8,627 bases of DNA, taken from positions 1 to 8,627 of the forward strand of contig JBCCLI010000281.1 in assembly GCA_039026975.1 (NCBI GenBank), read 5' to 3'. Source of the stretch: JBCBKZ01 sp039026975 (GTDB lineage: Bacteria > Bacteroidota > Bacteroidia > J057). Positions 5,932-8,627 of the stretch are shown piece by piece. The position numbers and the translations under genes were made by a program. Below the pieces are notes generated by a model. It saw only the letters and a list, made by a program, of their open reading frames with translations, was not told the DNA's origin and ran no database searches. Position 1 is the stretch's first letter. Each line of letters starts with the position of its first letter.

Positions 5932-8208
5932 CTATTTTCTTCTTTGTGCCAGAAGCTTAGTGCTATAGAGGCTTTTCACAGTTGCTAGTCCCTGGCTATT
6001 ATTAGACAAGCCCAGACTTTTCTCTATGCTTTCCTTTTCTTTTTGGGTAAGATGAAAACTGAGAGACGCTGGTGTCTGCATCATCTCCCTGGGATACTCA
6101 AAAGGAATCACCTCTACTTTTCCATCATACCATTCTCCTATAAACTCCATCAGATAGTCATTAGAGATATCCTTTCCCTCTAGCATAGACGCATATCCGC
6201 TACCTAAGGGGAGGAGCATTTGGTTGATGACATTGTCATTGGCTACATCAGAAATGAGTGCTTTTCTATGGGTATCTCTAATCTGGATAAAGAGAACAGA
6301 ACGGGTATTTTTAGCAAACCAATCCTTGAACTCATACAAGTATTTGACTGCTGTCTGAGTGCCAAAGTTATCTAAGGCCCCTGCATCCATTACCTTCATG
6401 ATGGGCTCACTGGGAAGTTCCACAATGGGTAGTACGTAAGGGAAGCTGGCATTCATCCTGAGCGCAGATACCATATGGAGCTCATCCGGCTGGTGATTTT
6501 CAAACAACCTGCGGAACTCTATTCCCTTAGCTCGGGTTTCATACCTGTCAGTTACCTTATTAGGTCTACTTAAGTAGGAAACAGGTGAGGAAGAAACATA
6601 TAGCTTTCTCCCTTCATTAATAATGGTGGGAGTAATAATGACCTGTGGAATTTGACCTGACTGCTCCCAGCTCACGTAGTCGCCCAGTTTTCTGTCAGCA
6701 AACTCCGGTAGGTTTTTTCTGAGTTGTTGGTCAAAACTATATCCTGCATCTTTCTGAATCCACTGTCCCTCTACCTCCTTCCGCTGGTTAGGAAGCAGCA
6801 CCTCTGTATACTGCTTAAAGAAAATGCTATTCAGTAAATCTTTGGAAATATTATCTCTGTATTGAGTATCTCGCAGGTTTATCTGATCCTCAGAAAGGGA
6901 CCTCATATAAATTTCCCGGAAATACGTCAACCCAAACATTCCACCTGAGGCACCCGTCATCAGGCGCATTTCTTCTGTAATCCCTCCCTCTGAAAGGCTA
7001 TCTAGCTGCTGTAGAACAGTAAGTGTCCACAGGGCAGATCGTAGGCCTCCTCCTGAGGCAGTAACAAAAACTGCCCTGGGCTTAGCATACTTACCATATT
7101 TTTCCTGATAATCAGCTTTCCAGTTGTTGAGCATCTGGAGGGTGTATGCCTTGTCTGCCTGGATAAATTCTTCCTGGGTGATAGCAGATTTTGTATCATC
7201 CTCATAACAAACGGCAGCCTGGGTGTAGTCTAAGCCCCTGACATGATGCTCTACCTTAAAAATGCCAAATCTGGTGTAGGCAAGTATTAAAATTACCAGA
7301 CTTGCTGCTACTGCCATTCCTACCTTTCTAAACCAGAAGGTTACTGCTCCAAATACTAATAGGCATAATGAGAATACTAGGAGAAAACTGGCTCCTGCAG
7401 GTATCTGGAAGAACGGATTTTCACTTGCCAGCCCTAGAAAGGCGATAAATAGAAAAGTGAGAATTTGCAGTAAGAGTAATTTTCTATGATGCTGACTTAG
7501 GGTTTTGACTACTTCTCTAAATTCAGGAATACTCCCCCATTCTGCGGTAGAAATTACCCGAAAAGGAAATACCAGGAAGCGGTTAGCTTTCTGCCCAGCC
7601 TTCATACTTTTACGTGCTTTTCCAATTATTACCCAATTGTTCTTAGGATTATTTCCATTGGGGATGGTATCTGCCAGCTTACTACCAAACCTGTGAATCA
7701 AACTTCTCTGTGCAAAGAAGTAGGAGGCTGAAATAAGGAAGACTGTACATATACCCAGGACTAGCCCCAAGACTTTCTCCAGTACCAGAAGGTTAAATTC
7801 TCCTTGAGAACTTATTTGAAACTGGATAAAATGTCCGAAGTAGAGGGCGAGGAATGTACCTGGTATGATAAAATTATTATAAGCCAGCGTGAAGAAAGGG
7901 TTCCGCATTTGAGCAATGAAATGGAAGCGGTAGCTTGCATTGATGTATAAGGTGATGGTATAGGCAAACAAGAAAGCCCCTAAGGCAGACCCTACTATAA
8001 AAGACGGCCAAAAATTTTCTTTTCCCAGATACTCAGGTTCCACAAATAGGTAAGAGCCTCCCATTTCATGTGCTATGAACCCATAGCTCAATCCCAGGAC
8101 GAGAAGCCAAAAAAGTAACAGGAACTTGTAGTGTCTGAGTTGAATGAGCAGTAGCTGAACCGGGAGGAACATCTCCATGCTTCTTACCCAATTTTTTACG
8201 CTACTCAT
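5932..8208 (-). CDS. Patatin-like phospholipase with seven N-terminal membrane segments
   Basis: This 758-residue membrane protein probably hydrolyses acyl esters of lipids. Hydrophobic segments lie at about 27-46, 66-88, 108-130, 143-166, 243-262, 269-293 and 296-317, suggesting seven helices in a 4+3 arrangement with a polar loop (167-242) between the groups. The patatin domain runs from about 376 to 690. It has the oxyanion-hole motif ASGGGLRSALW (384-394), the nucleophile elbow GASGG with Ser421, and the catalytic Asp608 in VMDAGALDNFG. The last motif reads DAG where most patatins have DGG or DGA. Ser and Asp are both present, so activity is plausible. The ATG at 8206-8208 begins a basic, amphipathic stretch before the first helix. 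The gene has no visible operon partner and its stop abuts the sirtuin stop. The substrate is unknown, and which side of the membrane the lipase domain faces is not settled by the sequence. Confidence 0.92.
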   Translation of the reverse strand: MSSVKNWVRSMEMFLPVQLLLIQLRHYKFLLLFWLLVLGLSYGFIAHEMGGSYLFVEPEYLGKENFWPSFIVGSALGAFLFAYTITLYINASYRFHFIAQMRNPFFTLAYNNFIIPGTFLALYFGHFIQFQISSQGEFNLLVLEKVLGLVLGICTVFLISASYFFAQRSLIHRFGSKLADTIPNGNNPKNNWVIIGKARKSMKAGQKANRFLVFPFRVISTAEWGSIPEFREVVKTLSQHHRKLLLLQILTFLFIAFLGLASENPFFQIPAGASFLLVFSLCLLVFGAVTFWFRKVGMAVAASLVILILAYTRFGIFKVEHHVRGLDYTQAAVCYEDDTKSAITQEEFIQADKAYTLQMLNNWKADYQEKYGKYAKPRAVFVTASGGGLRSALWTLTVLQQLDSLSEGGITEEMRLMTGASGGMFGLTYFREIYMRSLSEDQINLRDTQYRDNISKDLLNSIFFKQYTEVLLPNQRKEVEGQWIQKDAGYSFDQQLRKNLPEFADRKLGDYVSWEQSGQIPQVIITPTIINEGRKLYVSSSPVSYLSRPNKVTDRYETRAKGIEFRRLFENHQPDELHMVSALRMNASFPYVLPIVELPSEPIMKVMDAGALDNFGTQTAVKYLYEFKDWFAKNTRSVLFIQIRDTHRKALISDVANDNVINQMLLPLGSGYASMLEGKDISNDYLMEFIGEWYDGKVEVIPFEYPREMMQTPASLSFHLTQKEKESIEKSLGLSNNSQGLATVKSLYSTKLLAQRRK

Positions 8209-8277
8209 AGTAAAAGAAATTTGTCTATACCACTATTGTTTACAGATTATGGTTCTTGTATGTGTCTAATGTGCAAA

Positions 8278-8313
8278 GTCAGCTTATTCTGTTTGTAGTG
8301 AGAATAAGCAGAC
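8278..8313. repeat. Strong inverted repeat, 13-base arms with a 10-base loop
   Basis: The arms gtcagcttattct (8278-8290) and agaataagcagac (8301-8313) are reverse complements except for one A-A mismatch, with nine perfect pairs next to the loop gtttgtagtg. Neither side is followed by a T-run, so it is not a typical terminator. Its position about 70 bases before the patatin start codon would suit an operator or an mRNA leader hairpin. It could also be a dispersed repeat. Confidence 0.55.
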
Positions 8314-8315
8314 TA

Positions 8316-8326
8316 ACCCTAAGGGT
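8316..8326. repeat. Small palindrome, accct-a-agggt
   Basis: Five-base arms accct (8316-8320) and agggt (8322-8326) flank a single A, three bases beyond the larger inverted repeat. A further aaggg follows, giving a short tandem of the unit aagggt. Its meaning is unknown. Confidence 0.3.
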
Positions 8327-8489
8327 AAGGGCTTCTTGCATGTGTAGTCAAACGCCTGTGAAAATTATGGGAATGAATGTACTTATTTGTACGTGTAAGG
8401 AGGCCAAGTGGCTGCCTAATAGCTTAGAAATTTCTCCCTTTTGTTTAATTTATGGTATGAAGCAGGCAATTGTAACCTTGAATGGAAAA

Positions 8490-8627
8490 TTATATGGGCT
8501 CAAAAAGGAAAGATTCACTTGCCAGGAAAGAAGAATCTAAATACTGCCACTCAAAATTGCCAAATTTCTTCATTCCATCGAACTCCACAAGATCTCCTAA
8601 TTTGATGATTTCTCCTCTGGTAGTATC
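8490..8627 (-). CDS. 3' end of an unrecognised gene, cut by the window edge
   Basis: The minus strand is open from the last base of the window to a TAA at 8490-8492, giving the final 45 residues of a protein whose start lies outside. The visible part begins DTTRGEIIKLGDLVEFDGMK, continues FGNFEWQYLDSS and ends FLFEPI. It is rich in aromatic and acidic residues, has no cysteine or membrane segment, and reads like a small soluble or beta-rich C-terminus. The codons look protein-like and no competing frame is better, but I do not recognise the family. It shares its direction with the patatin gene 281 bases downstream, and the gap makes an operon doubtful. Confidence 0.58.
   Translation of the reverse strand, partial: DTTRGEIIKLGDLVEFDGMKKFGNFEWQYLDSSFLASESFLFEPI

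Larger units (their letters stand above)
8209..8489. other. Gene-free region upstream of the patatin gene
   Basis: These 281 bases lie between the patatin start and the stop codon of the partial gene at the right edge, both on the minus strand. A plus-strand frame is open across most of it, but it runs antisense into the partial gene and encodes no recognisable motif, so I leave it out. The region holds a strong inverted repeat (8278-8313) and a small palindrome (8316-8326). No good TAnnTTTG element at a suitable distance from the patatin ATG was found, and no T-tailed terminator for the partial gene. Confidence 0.55.

Noticed and set aside
8220..8275. Promoter for the patatin gene
   Set aside because: A TAATCTGT-like site exists, but it fits the Bacteroidota -7 consensus poorly and the spacing to an upstream TTTG is too long.
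8256..8540. Plus-strand open frame of 94 codons
   Set aside because: It overlaps the coding end of the minus-strand partial gene in antisense, has no family motif, and crosses the inverted repeat at 8278-8313. It looks like a chance open frame.

Overview
The window looks like ordinary chromosomal sequence from a Bacteroidota bacterium, most likely order Cytophagales. The signs are a HigA-type antitoxin with a TPKR…EEGYQVFKIGAL N-terminal segment, lipoproteins of Bacteroidota style, a sirtuin without zinc cysteines of the kind common in this phylum, weak or absent Shine-Dalgarno sequences, and a TAnnTTTG -7 promoter element before fumC. The genus cannot be fixed from this stretch.

Layout. The left end (1-943) is an accessory or decaying patch. 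It has an intact XRE/HigA-like antitoxin gene on the minus strand, a broken RelE/HigB-type toxin directly upstream that overlaps it, and about 400 bases without a gene that hold palindromic intergenic repeats. Next is a minus-strand pair, recX followed one base later by a large lipoprotein with seven CXXCH heme sites and a C-terminal TPR region (944-3200). Diverging from recX is a small plus-strand lipoprotein gene (3294-3734) with a clear intrinsic terminator. A promoter-like element at the edge of that terminator precedes fumC (class II fumarase). fumC is followed after 31 bases by a Sir2 deacylase gene, probably in one transcript (3825-5931). The sirtuin gene meets, stop codon against stop codon with no base between, a convergent gene for a 758-residue protein with about seven membrane segments and a patatin-like lipase domain (5932-8208). 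The right end (8209-8627) has a 281-base gene-free stretch with a strong inverted repeat, then the 3' end of an unrecognised minus-strand gene that runs off the window.

How the genes may work together. fumC and sir2 make a plausible metabolic pair: a TCA-cycle enzyme and an NAD-dependent lysine deacylase whose Tyr/Arg pair points to removal of acidic acyl groups such as succinyl. recX and the heptaheme cytochrome are tightly coupled in the DNA, but no shared function is evident. The patatin protein and the cytochrome are the least characterised full-length genes. I did not find a clear new multi-gene system. The strongest second-look items are the broken toxin with its intact antitoxin, the heptaheme-TPR lipoprotein, the zinc-less sirtuin, and the seven-helix patatin protein.
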